NCBI GenBank assembly: GCA_004835665.1
Contig: RBKR01000008.1
Coordinates: 868,001 to 932,000, forward strand
Source: Phoma sp. XZ068
Taxonomy: Eukaryota; Ascomycota; Dothideomycetes; Pleosporales; Didymellaceae
Direction: 5' to 3'
DNA: 64,000 bases
Position numbers and translations under genes: made by a program. Shown piece after piece: positions 45,186 through 57,900 of the stretch (its first letter is position 1; every line of letters starts with the position of its first letter). The notes beneath the pieces were generated by a model. That model saw only the letters and a program-made list of their open reading frames with translations, did not search any database and was not told where the DNA came from.

Positions 45186-48100
45186 GGTCCATCACAGGAC
45201 CAGGCGAACGCAGATAGGGAACGAGAGCTGCGCGAGCGCGAGAATAGAGAGCGCGAGATGATGGAGTCGCACGCGGCCCAGCATGCTGCGCAGCAAGAGG
45301 AGCATGCGAAGCGTGAAGCTGAGCATCGCGACCGAGAACTCCACGAGCGCCAGCAGCGCGAGCAAGCAGCGCTTCAGAACCACTCTGCGCCAATTCAGAT
45401 TCACCAGCCTGTCGCTGTCGCTCCCTCCACACGAACAGTACATGGACCTAATGGTTTGCTGGGCCAATCTGGGCCATTGGCAGGAGCAAACCCTCTGGCT
45501 GGACCAATGGGTGGACCAAATGCGACGGGGCCATTGTACGGTAATGCGCCTGCTCAGCATGATCAAACTACCCCACGCATGCAGCACGCTGTGCAGGCGC
45601 CAACACAGGCTCAGATGCTGATGCCATTCACGGGCCCACCAGGTGCAATGGGCATGGGTCAGGGTCAGCAACCTATTCTCAACGTAAGTGGTACCAGGAT
45701 CTGCTTGTTTGGAATACCCACTAAAAATTACTTAGGACGCTCTAAGCTACCTCGACCAAGTCAAAGTCCAATTCGCCGATCACCCTGATGTTTACAACCG
45801 CTTCTTGGACATCATGAAGGACTTCAAGAGCGGTGCCATTGACACTCCGGGTGTTATTGAGCGTGTGTCAACACTCTTCGCGGGCAACCCCAATTTGATC
45901 CAGGGTTTCAACACATTCCTGCCCCCAGGCTATAAGATTGAGTGTGGAACGAATGGAGATCCAAATGCGATCAGGGTTACCACCCCCATGGGTACGATGG
46001 TGTCAACGATGCCTGCTCCAAGGCCCCTGTCACCACCACGCAGCGCGGCGGCGAACGGCAACACCGCCCCCCAGCACGAAGCTGCATTCTACGAGACTAC
46101 ACAAGGACGACCATGGCCTCAACAACAGAGAGCACCAGAGCCTGCTGAGTCGTTATTCTCTCCAAACAACCGCAACCTCGGCCAACCATTGTATGGTACA
46201 CAGCAAGGCCAGCAAGGCCCTGCACCGCATTCCCCAGAGGCAACCACGCGCCCGCACCCTGATGCAGCAACTTCAGCCGCAGCACTTGCGCACCAACAGG
46301 AGCAACAGGGTGTCTCTCAGCTTCAAAATGCCGTCTCCGCTGCTACTGGCCGTTCCATGCTGGCACTTAGCGGTGATACACCAACAGCCCTTCCTGTGCA
46401 AACATTGAATGGTGCTGCTCAGGTTGCTCAGATGGGTGGCGTCGGTGCTGAGAAGCGTGGCCCTGTCGAGTTCAACCATGCTATTAGCTATGTGAACAAG
46501 ATAAAGAACCGCTTCGCATCGCAGCCTGATATCTACAAGCAATTCTTGGAGATACTACAGACCTACCAACGGGAGTCGAAACCGATTCAAGATGTGTATG
46601 CTCAAGTGACAGGACTGTTCAATGCTGCTCCTGATCTGCTGGAAGATTTCAAGCAATTTCTCCCAGAATCGGCAGCTCAACATAGGGCGCAACAGCAAGC
46701 AGCTAGGCATGCTGAAGACGCCGTGATGCTCAGCAATGTCCGCGGCGATGCTGCTGGCTATGGTCAGACACCGAACCTCCAACAGACCCCACGCGCAGAC
46801 CAATCACGGCTACCTCCCATGGGCAACTTTGCTCCTACACCTACTGCGAACCGCGACAACAAGCGAAAGCGTGACCGACAAGGACCTGTGGCTGCGCCTA
46901 TGCCCGCTCCGATGGCCCAGGAACCGCCAACATCGAATGTGCGTGGTGGGAACTTTGGACCAGGCAACGCCAACAAGCGTACTAAGACAGGCCATGCTGC
47001 GAAGCAAGCAGTGCCTGAAGGACCCCCAGTCTCGCCAACACTCACTCCGGCACTGCCTGAGCCGATACCACCAACGACCACCACTACGCCGAGCCAGGAT
47101 GAGCTTGCTTTCTTCGATCGCGTTAAGAAGTTCATTGGAAACAAGAACACGATGAACGAGTTCTTGAAGTTGTGCAATCTCTACTCACAGGACCTGATCG
47201 ACAAGACGCTACTCCTCTATCGTGCACAATCTTTTATAGGCGGCAACCCGGAGCTGTTCGCATGGTTCAAGAAGTTCATGGGCGAGGATGACGACCAACA
47301 AAAGACGCGTCCTAAAACTGTCAACTCCCGGGTATCGCTCTCTAACTGCCGCAGCCTTGGACCCAGTTATCGCTTGCTTCCTAAGCGGGAACGCGAGCGG
47401 GTATGCAGCGGTCGTGATGAGTTGTGCAAATCGGTTCTGAACGATGAATGGGCCTCTCACCCGACCTGGGCTTCCGAGGACTCTGGTTTCATTGCGCACC
47501 GCAAGAATCAATTCGAGGAAGGACTCCATAGGATCGAAGAAGAGCGTCACGATTATGACTTCAATATCGAAGCTTGCAGTCGCACTATCCAGCAGCTGGA
47601 ACCGATCGCAAACCAGTTACTGACCATGAAGCAAGAAGATCGAACGAACTTCGTGCTTCCACCTGGTCTTGGAGGTCAAAGCGAGACGATTTACAAGCGT
47701 GTCATCATGAAGATCTATGGCCGCGACCGGGGTAAGGATGTCATCAAGGAGCTCTTCACCATGCCCTGGAGTGTGGTGCCAGTCTTGTTGCACCGCCTCA
47801 AGTGCAAACTGGAGGACTGGAAGGCTGCTCAGCGTGAGTGGGAGAGGGTCTGGCGCGATCAGACACAGAAGATCTTCTGGAAATCTTTGGACCACCAGAG
47901 TCTATCTGTCAAGCAGACCGACAAGCGCCAATTCCAGCCTAAGTCACTTACCAACGAGGTTCTCGTTCGTTACGAGGAACAGAAGCGTCTGCGACAAATC
48001 CAGGAGATCCCCCAACCGGAATACCAGTTCGCATTCTCGTTCAAGGATGAAGAGGTGCTCTTTGATGTAGCCCGCCTGATGATCACGTTCGCGGATAACA

Positions 48101-49677
48101 ACAGCGGCACTGAATATGCCAAGGTAGTTCCGTTCATCAAGGAGTTTGTGCCACTGTTCTTTGGCCTTGACCAGGCCAAGTTCGAGCAGCGAGTCCAGAC
48201 ATCCGGCCGCGATACACCCAACGAGTCCGGTGATGACACACCAAGTCCCGATGACGATGTTTCCCAGCGATCGCAGAAGCCGAAGAAGGGCGATCTGCGC
48301 CGCGACGTACTTGATCCTCGTGGAAAATCTCGCAAAGACAAGGAGGATAGCCTCGCGTCGGCGAGTAGAGACACAACTCCCGAGATTGCATCTGGACTTG
48401 AAGATGACGCTGCTGTGGACAGCTCCAACTCCACTGGTCGTGACGAACCAACCACGGGCAGCTGGGTGGAATACTCCGCTCAGCCTGCGGCCCTCGATGA
48501 CAAGGAGATTGAGCACGATGAGCCATACCGACGTATCGAGTACAACATGTACGCCAACTCGTCCATCTACTGCTTCTTCCGCATGTTCGTCTATCTGTAC
48601 GAACGGTTGTTGAAGCTCAAGGACAGCGAGGACGAGGTCCGAAAGGTCGTTAGTCGAGCCATGGAACCCAAGGCAGCGCGAAGACTTAAGATGCTGGACA
48701 AGCAGCCTGACGATTTCTTCAAAGACACGTCCGCATCCGCAAACTTCTACCAACAAGTCCTTGAGATGTTCCAAGATCAGATTCTTGGTGAAGTCGACAT
48801 GGTCTTCATCGAGGAGACATTGCGCCGGTACTACTTGCAGATTGGGTGGCAGATGTACAGTTTCGACAGGCTCATCAATTCACTTGTCCGTTTCGCCCTT
48901 GTCGTAGTCAGTTCTGACAGCAAGGACAAGACCATTGAGATCTATAACCTGTTCCGGAAGGACCGCATTAACGATACCACGTCGCACAAGAACGAGATCA
49001 GCTACAGAAAGGCAGTCGAGAAGTACGCGAAGGACGCCGATACCTATCGCATCACATACGTAAGTCAATTTTCCTTCAAGTTTTCCAGCCCACCACTGAC
49101 TTGTTTGCAGGATCCTGCAAAGACCGAAGCTACTGTTCGCCTGTTCAAGAAAGATGATCCCACATTCGATTCCAACGCTCTGGACCGCACTAGGCGCTGG
49201 CGTGCTTATCTCGCGTCTTACCAGGCTGTTGAGCCCACGGAAGAGGTAGACCATGCGAAGGTCCAATACCCGTACCTCAAGAAGCGTCTTGCTAAGGTTG
49301 AAGACCTCGCGGAGCAGGACGATCGTCTCGACCTTGTGAAGCACAGCGACAAGATCACTGTTTCGATCAGCCCGCAGACGTACAATATCACTTTTATCAA
49401 CAGCGAGCCGTTCGGTACCGGCGGCGTTCAGTACTTCACGCTTCCTGACACTGTTCGTGCGGGTGTGGGTGAGAGCACCTCACAATCGAACGAGCAATAC
49501 AAGGCTCTCAATGACGCAAGGCGCGAACGAGCGCAAGAAAAGCTAGTCCGCAACAATACCTGGATGAGAGACCTCAGCCGCGATGAGGTTGACTCCAAGA
49601 AGGCCACTTTCAAGAAGGGGATCGAAGAAGTTAAGCAGGCGAGCGATAATGAGGATGTAGAGATGGCGGAGGCATAG
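44570..49677 (+). CDS. sin3: Sin3 transcriptional corepressor
   Basis: Exons 44570-44688, 44806-44885, 44938-45683, 45736-49059 and 49111-49677 give about 1611 residues. The start MNPAHREGWPSSQ is the usual fungal Sin3 N-terminus. A disordered Gln-rich region with a 15-Gln run follows. Paired amphipathic helices are PAH1 near 316-385 (ALSYLDQVKVQFADHPDVYNRFL), PAH2 near 562-628 (AISYVNKIKNRFASQPDIYKQFL) and PAH3 near 770-830 (ELAFFDRVKKFIGNKNTMNEFL). The histone-deacetylase interaction domain begins near 847 (RVSLSNCRSLGPSYRLLPK). Sin3 is the scaffold of Rpd3L/Rpd3S complexes in the nucleus. The intron at 44689-44805 is in frame and less certain than the others; that at 49060-49110 is also in frame. 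Another Rpd3L subunit is at 21390-23837. Confidence 0.95.
45141..45185 (+). repeat. CAG/CAA microsatellite encoding 15 Gln
   Basis: 45 nt of CAG with a few CAA codons in the Sin3 N-terminal region. It encodes an uninterrupted 15-Gln tract and is likely length-polymorphic between strains. Confidence 0.95.
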
Positions 49678-51454
49678 TCCGATTTTGACGATACGGCGTC
49701 TGGCGAATTGCGCGAACACGAAACACATAACGAGCAGGAGGGATTTAGCGGTTGATGGGTGCGTACTCGCTTGTGGTCTGTTTTGTATACCTGTGTGTAT
49801 GGGCTATGCGTTGGAGCGTGCATGTGAGGCTGCGTGAAGCAGTCGTGGCGTTCTGACTTGATAACAGGACCTTTATTTATATCCATATCCATGATTGCGT
49901 CTTTCTTCACACAAATCTACCCTCAATGTTCAATTCACGCTCAATCTCCTTCGTCATTCACAATCTTACCACAGTCAAAAGGTACTTAGAGTGGGTATCT
50001 ATACTCCCCTCTCCTCCACGATATGTCCTGCATATCATTTAACGGAGGGTGAAAAGGCCTTACCCACCGGCTACGAGTTAGAGAGAGGATGACAACTGCC
50101 GTCCATCTGGGCATCGAATTGGCTCAAAGCCAACTGCCCAAGATCCAAACTTCCCCGCACAATATCGTGAGCAGATTGGGCCTTATCAAAACTTCATTTG
50201 TATCAAGTACTTCTCGTCTCGAGTTGTGGTACAAGGAGGCACGGTGCGATTTAGGCAGTGGTTGTATCCCTTGCTGAAAGTCTTTGGGTCATCTGCCAGA
50301 TCCGTGACATGGTTTGAAAGCATTTCTTGCCATAACAGGGCCGTCTAGGCGACTTCCAGTATCAAAATATGGCACCATTCGGAGTGGCGGTGCGGACGCT
50401 GTGCGAGACGTTAATATGCGCCTGCTTCATCTCTTCTCAACAGAAATGCAATGAAGTCGTTCACATGCCGTCAACAGAGCTACCCCTGGGCACCAACGTG
50501 ACTTGTATACTCCAGGCTTCGAGCACTGCCCAGACTTCCGCGTACATGCAGACGTACCGATCTGATGCATGCACGTGCTTGAGCTCCGCCGGCCCGCCAA
50601 GCGGCAGCCACGGTTGCCCTACCGCGTCTTCGGGCCTTTCTTCCGCTGCTACCCGTTCTCTCCGACGCCAACAAGGCCCGTGTAGCCTCTCACAACAGTT
50701 TCTCCACCACTTGACCGTTCAAATCGAGTTCCGGAAGCCTTCCATACTAGGTCCGGAGCACTCATCCCCGGTTCGCAGTTCAGGACCGCCATCACCGCCT
50801 TGCAAATATCGAATCACAGACATGGCTGCTTACCATAACGGTCAGTAGTACGCGTGAGACCGCTGCAATGTCTGCCTCAATATGCGCTCAACCAGTGCTT
50901 TTTGTCTAGAAATCGCGATGTATCTTGTCGGCTGTCCATCATTCTCATCCAGCGTGATTCGGACAAGCATTTTTGCGTCGTGCTCACGCATCTTACCCTT
51001 GAATTCGCCACAGGCAAGCCCCGCCGCGTTTCGATCTAGATTGAAATCGTTCAAGAGCCTCCTTCAACAACAGATGAATACTGGTGCGCATTAACTTCGG
51101 TTCATTACTGGCCCGTCGACCAATAGTGCCCAAGAGGTAGATCTGAGACGAGCATGCGTGCCGCAACTAGGTACAAGGCTTGTTCCCAATACATCCGGAT
51201 ATTCTACGTGCTTTCTGGATCCACGCGATGAGTGGTCTATGCGTCGATACTTGAGCGCGCAAAGTACTAAAAGATGACCATTCACTGGCCCTGATATTGG
51301 CGCTTGTCAAGTCACTCGTTTTCCTGCCACCTCACCACCTTGTGACAGTTTTAGGTGTTCAAGTTCACAACGCCCTGCCCGAGAGCGGCGAGCAACGCGG
51401 CTCTTCCTCCAAATCCTTCGACTATCTCGAACGAGTAACGTAGGCTGATTCGCC
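49678..51454. other. 1.8 kb intergenic region, no gene seen
   Basis: Between Sin3 and the GH3 gene, tandem orientation. Short frames around 50369-50848 and 50842-51094 have no family features. Left end should hold the Sin3 3' UTR, right end the GH3 promoter. Confidence 0.5.
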
Positions 51455-54400
51455 ATGACTACCATGCACCTTGGGACTCTTAGCCCCACAGAAGACGACA
51501 ACAAGCTCATCGACCTTAAGCAAGCCACTTTCCAAGTGACACCTGTCGATACTGTTACACCATCACTTACACCAACTTCACCACCAGAAGGAGACAACAT
51601 GGCAGGAAAGAAGCTGTACTCGCTGGAGAAGCCAGATGATAGGGCAAAGGAGCTGGCATCGAAGTTGACCCTCGACGAACAGGTATGTGTAGTGCCAGCG
51701 TATCAGGTAGCCCTCTACTCGTATTCGACAACGTATCCGGGTAAATGCGGTTGTTCCTGGACTGAATACAAGACATTCGGGTTTTATGAGTGTCGTGTTT
51801 CATTACCAATTCCTATAACCTCCTACAAGCGGTGTACGCTTGACCTTGCCGGTTGCTCTCCCTTTCGCTAACAATCAACACCATACGGGAGATTTTGCAC
51901 GACATCACCTGATTCAAAATGCTGACCACCACAGATATCATTACTCGCAGGAGCGGACTTTTGGCGGACGATGGCCATTCCTGATAAGGGCATACCATCA
52001 ATAAAAACAACGGACGGGCCCAACGGCGCCCGTGGAGAGTTCTTCACAAATGGAACCCCTGTCAGTTCTTGAACGAGCAGTGTGCAACATACAAACTCGT
52101 GACTGACCGTGCTAGGCTGCCCTATTCCCATGCGGTATCTCCATGGCATCGACGTGGAACCTCGAGATGATGGAGGAAATTGGAAGGCACCTTGGAGAGG
52201 AGTGCAAAGCTCGCGGCGCAGATGTGTTGCTTGCACCTACAGTCTGCATGCACCGATCACCATTAGGTGGACGGAACTTCGAGTCATACTCTGAGGACCC
52301 TTTTCTCACAGGAAAGCTTGCTGCTTCATATGTTCGAGGCTTGCAAAGCAAAGGCATTGCTGCAACTATCAAGCACTTTGTTGGTAACGAACAAGAGACT
52401 GAACGCCAGGCCTATGATGCTATCATCGCGGAGAGACCACTTCGTGAGATCTATCTCAAGCCATTTGAGATCGCTGTCCGCGATGCATCCCCATGGGCGC
52501 TCATGAGCTCGTACAATTTGGTCAACGGCATTCACGCCGATGAGAGCGAACATACCATCAAGAATATCCTGCGTGGTGAGTGGGGATGGAATGGAGCAAT
52601 CATCTCAGACTGGACGGGCACATACGCTACCGCACCTTCGATAAAGGCGGGCGTCGACATCGAAATGCCAGGCCCTTCCAAGTGGCGGAAGGTTGAACAG
52701 GTCAAGGAAGCGCTTGACAATGGCGAGCTGGAGCAAGCCGACATTGAAGAAGCTGCTGCAAGAGTGCTCTATCTGGTGGACCGCACAAAAGGTCTCGGGA
52801 ATCGCACACCGGAAGCGCCCGAGCAGTCCATTGACAATGTCGAAACGCGGAACCTAATCCTCCAAGCTGGTGTCGAAGGGCTCACGTTGTTGAAGAATGA
52901 GAACAACGTTCTACCGATCAAAAATGCGAAAAAAATCGCACTCATAGGGCCTAACGTCAAGCGAGCCATCGCAAACGGTGGCGGCAGCGCAGGTCTCAAC
53001 CCGTACTACCGAACAAGCCCGTGGGATGGGATACGCAATAGATTTGATGGTGAACTCACATTCGCGCAGGGTTGCGATAGCTCGAAGTGGCTACCGCTTG
53101 CTACACCATACTGCACAGCTCCAGACGGGCAACAAGGTGTGCGCCTGGAATATTACCGTGGAGACAGGTTCAAGGGCGAGCCAGCAGTTGTCCAGCACAA
53201 AGTCAGCACAGATCTCTGGCTGTGGGATTCTGCACCAATGGAACTTTTACCAGCGTTCTCTTTCAAGGTCAAGTCGATCCTAACCCCTAAGACTACCGGT
53301 ACCCACAGCTTCAGCTTCGCCTCCGTAGGCCCTGGACGCATGTATCTTGATGGCCAACTCTTCATCGACAACTGGGACTGGACAGAAGAGGGCGAGGCCA
53401 TGTTCTCCGCATCCCAGGATGTGCTCAAATCCATTTACCTCACCGCCAACACCCCTGTTGAGATCCTCATCGAATCAACCAGCGAAGTCCGCCCTGCCTC
53501 AAAGGTATCCATTATTGGTCGCCGCTACGATTACGGCGGCTGCCGCATCGGGTACCAAGAAGAAGACGCCATTGACCGCCTTCAAGAAGCCGCCAACATC
53601 GCGCGCGATGCCGACGTTGCAGTGCTCGTTGTCGGTCTGGATGCAGAATGGGAATCTGAGGGCTACGATCGTCAGACCATGGATCTCCCCAAGAATGGCA
53701 GCCAGGACCGCCTCATCGAAGCCGTGCTTGCGGCCAACCCGCGCACCGTCGTTGTCAATCAGTCCGGCACACCTATCTCCATGCCATGGGTAAATAGCGC
53801 GCCCGCAATCCTACAAGCATGGTACCAAGGCCAGGAAGCCGGTAATGCGCTTGCAGACGTACTCTTGGGCAACGCATCGCCAAGTGGGAAACTGCCTACC
53901 ACATTCCCCGTGAGAATCGAGGACAACCCCGCGTACCACAACTGGCCCGGTGAGAACCTGAAGACCGTGTACGGCGAAGGTCTCTACATCGGATACCGCC
54001 ACTACGAACGCAGCCGCATCGCGCCACTCTTCCCCTTCGGCCACGGTCTAACCTACACCACCTTCTCCTACGGCACGCCCAGTCTCTCCAGCACCGTCCT
54101 CACCGAAGCCGGCAGCATCACCCTCAGCATCCCCGTAACCAACACGGGCAGCGTCGCCGCCCACGAAATCGTCCAGGCCTACGTGCGAGACGTCCGGAGC
54201 AGTCTCCCCCGCCCAGAAAAGGAACTCCAAGCCTTTGGCAAAGTCTTCCTACAGCCCGGCGAGACAAAGACGGTCGATATGAAACTCGACAAGTACAGCG
54301 TTGGCTACTTCGACACCAGCCTCGGGCAGACAGGCGCGTGGATCGCAGAGGAAGGCGGCTTTGACGTGCTTGTTGGCGCGAGCAGTGCGGATATCAGGTA

Positions 54401-54510
54401 TGTTTTCCCTCCGCTCCGACTGATCATTTTGTTCAAGTTCATTATGCTAATTTTTACACAGGGCAAAGGCGAGCTTCGAAGTCAAGGAGAGCTTTCAGTG
54501 GATTTTCTAG
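51455..54510 (+). CDS. GH3 beta-glucosidase with PA14 insert, intracellular type
   Basis: Exons 51455-51682, 51935-52060, 52116-54397 and 54462-54510 encode 894 residues. No signal peptide is present, and the first ~45 residues are disordered; ATG 51599 could be an alternative start. The GH3 N-terminal barrel begins LDEQ-ISLLAGADFWRTMAIP, with the conserved KTTDGPNGARG. The nucleophile Asp lies in IISDWTG near residue 283. The second domain has VEGLTLLKNENNVLPI. A PA14 domain is inserted near 458-610 (VRLEYYRGDRF...). A C-terminal fibronectin-like domain ends KASFEVKESFQWIF. This is the fungal BGL layout acting on cellobiose or aryl-glucosides inside the cell. The first intron is 252 nt, about five times the local norm. 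Confidence 0.93.
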
Positions 54511-54901
54511 AGCGGGGGAGGGCTCGTGTTTGGGGCGTTTGGGGATGTGATATGAGGCTCGACTTGGTTGGGCTGATTTTACTCTTCTTTTTACTCTTCT
54601 TGCAGAGGATATACATATAGCCTGTGTAGGCAGTTGAGGCAATGGATTATTTCCCTTTTTTACCATGTGGTTTTCCTGTGAAGTTGAGCCGAAGAATTAT
54701 CAACACTTGATGAGTGAATTTCAACTACAAGAAATCATGGCCATGGACCGATCAATATCTTGTCACAGATCCAAGGTCAGGAGATGTTTTTGCTGTACTT
54801 GTTTCAAATTCCAATATCATCTTCTATCTCAACTACCGCACATGCTCTCATCTAATCTTCGCAGCTACAACTCGTACTTCTCCTAAACTGCCGTTAGTCC
54901 T
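54511..54901. other. Convergent intergenic region
   Basis: 3' ends of the GH3 and myosin I genes face each other. T-rich, no gene. Confidence 0.5.
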
Positions 54902-57900
54902 CTACCACTCCTCATCTCCCCGCCTCCCTTGCATAGCCTGTTGCCTCGCCCTCAGTGCCTCAGCCAACCCGCCTGCAATACTTCCGCTACTATCCCTTGC
55001 ACCCGTCTCACTCGCACTCCCAGAGTAGCCGCTATCCCTACTATCAGGCGCGGGTTTGCGCGCCGCAGGGCGCTTGGCTGGCGGCGCAGGTGGCTTCGGC
55101 TTGCCATTTGCGGGACGCGCGGGCGGCGCGGGTGGTGGTGGTGGAGGCGCGGTCTTGAGCTCCTCGAGGTACGCACTGGGTGCCCACCCAGACGCGGACT
55201 TGTCAAGACGGGATGCTAGCCACCAGCCTGGAGGATCGTTAGTATGGTTGTAGAGGGAAGGGGGCAGGTGACTTACCATTGTTTTCCTTTTGGGTGACGA
55301 GGATGATTTCGTCCTTTTGCAGACTCAGCTCACCAGCTGACTGGCCAGCAAAGTCGTAGAGCGCCTTGAATGTAGGCTCCTTGGGCGCGGCAGGTGGGCC
55401 GGGAGGAGGCGGAGGCGGAGGAGGTGCTCGTGACGCTGACGACGATCTTGAGTGATTTGCTGACCCATTGAGGGCTGCCACGGGCTGCGGAACAGGTCTG
55501 GGTTGGGGGGTTGTTGCAGCAGGGACGGGTCGCTGTTGTACTGCAGCTGGCATAGGCGCAGGCGGCACTGCTCGTGATTGAGCAGCGGCAGGAGCGGGAA
55601 CAGGTCGCGGTTGCGCAGGGCGGCTGGCGAGCTTTGAAGGGCCACCTCCTGGACCACCGGGCCGTAGAAGCTTTCCCTTGGTGATAGGCTTGGCGGCAAC
55701 TTGCTTGCCCTTTGGTGTAGGTTTCGAGACTGAATTTGGTGATTCACCCTGTCCAGTGTGGATTGTTCCACTCTTGTACGAGTCAATCCGCGCACCAGGA
55801 TCCTTGACTACCTTGACCTGTGCAGGCTTGCCAGGCTTCTTGTTGTAGTTGATTCTGAAATCGTCAGTATGTGATGACTAAACAGTTTAGCGTTAATGGA
55901 CTTACGTGTCAGCAATCTGGAGGGTTAATGACCCTCGCAGAACATTCGTCAGGTGCGTGAAGAATTCTGTCTTAAACACGCAGTTCACAAGCGGATCAGG
56001 CTCATTCGGTGAGCCTGCGCCGATTGAAAACCAATCATCCTGAAGCTTCGACGCGCTGATGAACTTGATAGCACCAACAGGTATTGTCCGTTCGGCTTGG
56101 ATCTGGACCTGACCGTTCACGAGCACCTGCTTTACCAGGTACACGTTCTTCTTTGTCAGAATGAGCATGCGGGCTTCCGGCTTACTCGAGCGACCCAGCT
56201 TAGAGACGAGCGTCTCTGCCCTGCACGAGAATGGGACCTCCTCATTGCCGGATATTCCAATTGCCTGCGCGATCACTTCACCCGGACCACCCCTGTTCGC
56301 GATACCAAGATAGTCACCCATAAACCTTCGGGATCCTACCAAACTGTATCTCCTCCTCTCTTTTCGGCCTGCAAGAACCTTGTGGCCTTGATCTCTCCAC
56401 TCGATGAACTCCTTTCCGCCGTTCAGCTTGCGCCAGAAGCGTTGTATCCTTGTGGCGCATTCGATACGGTAGCTCAGGTAATTCCTCCAGGCTCGCTGGA
56501 TACGAATAGCCATGTTGTGCCAATAACGATCGCGCATCGTCTCCAAGGCGAACAATGTCTCCGGAGTTTTAATGAAAACCTTCGTTACACCCATCTGGAA
56601 CTCCTCGACCGGAATATTGGTGTCCTTCAAGATCTGCTTAGCACCTTGCTCGTAGCTTCCTGTCCACGTGTACTCTCCAGCGTACGAACACTTGGGCGAG
56701 AGTAAGAAGAATCGTTCTACGAACTTGTCGAAGGTCTGACGAGATGCGAAACCAGCTCTGCGAATACGGACGTTCTCTTGCAGACCAAGATACTTGACTT
56801 GATGCAGTACGTTTGCTTCGTTGAACTCCTTCGGCGACTTGTTCTCGTTCGGCTTGATGGTACGGATATAGGATGGTCGAGCTTGCATAAGAGTGGTAAC
56901 GAGGTCGTTTGCCGATACCTTGATCTTGTCACCAGCCGTGGGTGGTCGTCGCCTGTTATCCTGGTCGACTTGATTGGGGAACAGCGTGTGGACGAAGGGG
57001 TTGGCGCTCTGGCCTAAGAGGTTGAGTAAGTCCTTCAGAAGCTGGTCCTTGTTCTTGTCAGTCATGCCTTCCACCGCATACGACACTTCTCCGGCGTAAT
57101 GCTTGATGATGAATTGCCCTTGGCGAGGCGAGAAGTTGGGGTTTGATGATAGCGCATTCAGCCTTTGCACGAAAGTCTGATCGGCCGCTCCAGGGTCGGC
57201 GTGAGCTGTGGCACAAGCATCGTTCAATGCCGCAAAGACACCCGGAGGTCGCTTCTCCTCGATCAGTTCGCACACGACCTTGTTGTCGAAGTACTTGATA
57301 GGCGTCCACTTGATTTGCTCTCGCTCATACTCTTCTTGTTCCGCTTTCAGTGTCAATTGAATGAAGATCTGCTGGAGCTTCTCGTTGACGTAGTTGATAC
57401 ACAACTGTTCGAAACTGTTCTTCTCGAAGATTTCGAATCCGTAGATATCCAGGATACCGATGGAGTAGGCGGACGCGCTTCGCGCCTTCAGCGACTGGTT
57501 CACACGCTCAACAATCCAGTCGAACAGATTGAAATAGATCGCCTTAGACAGCGCATCTCGCACCGAAGATGCCTGGGCTGGGTTCAACGGTACGTCGTAC
57601 ACGGAACCTCTGCGTCCACCGCGACTTGTCTCCATAATTCGGATGGTGAGAGCCTTGTTGACATGCGCAGATTCGACTTCCAGGAGGTAGGCGACGAAAT
57701 CGACGACAGATTGATCTGCGATCGCTGCGTAGCCTTGATCGTCCTCCACAAACGAAACGTTTCCGAGCCACAGGATTGCGGACAGCATACGGAAAATATT
57801 ATCCTGCTCTGCTTGCTGTAGTCCAATGACCTTCATAGCGTTCAGTGTGTCCTGGAATTCGGCGTGATCGTCAATGTTCGGTACGTCGTAACATTTCGAC

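Noticed and set aside
44797..45432. Minus-strand open frame with a long Ala run opposite Sin3
   Set aside because: The Ala tract is simply the complement of the CAG repeat; the plus strand is clearly Sin3.
50369..50848. 159-codon frame between Sin3 and the GH3 gene
   Set aside because: Serine/cysteine-rich chance reading without domain, signal peptide or splice support.
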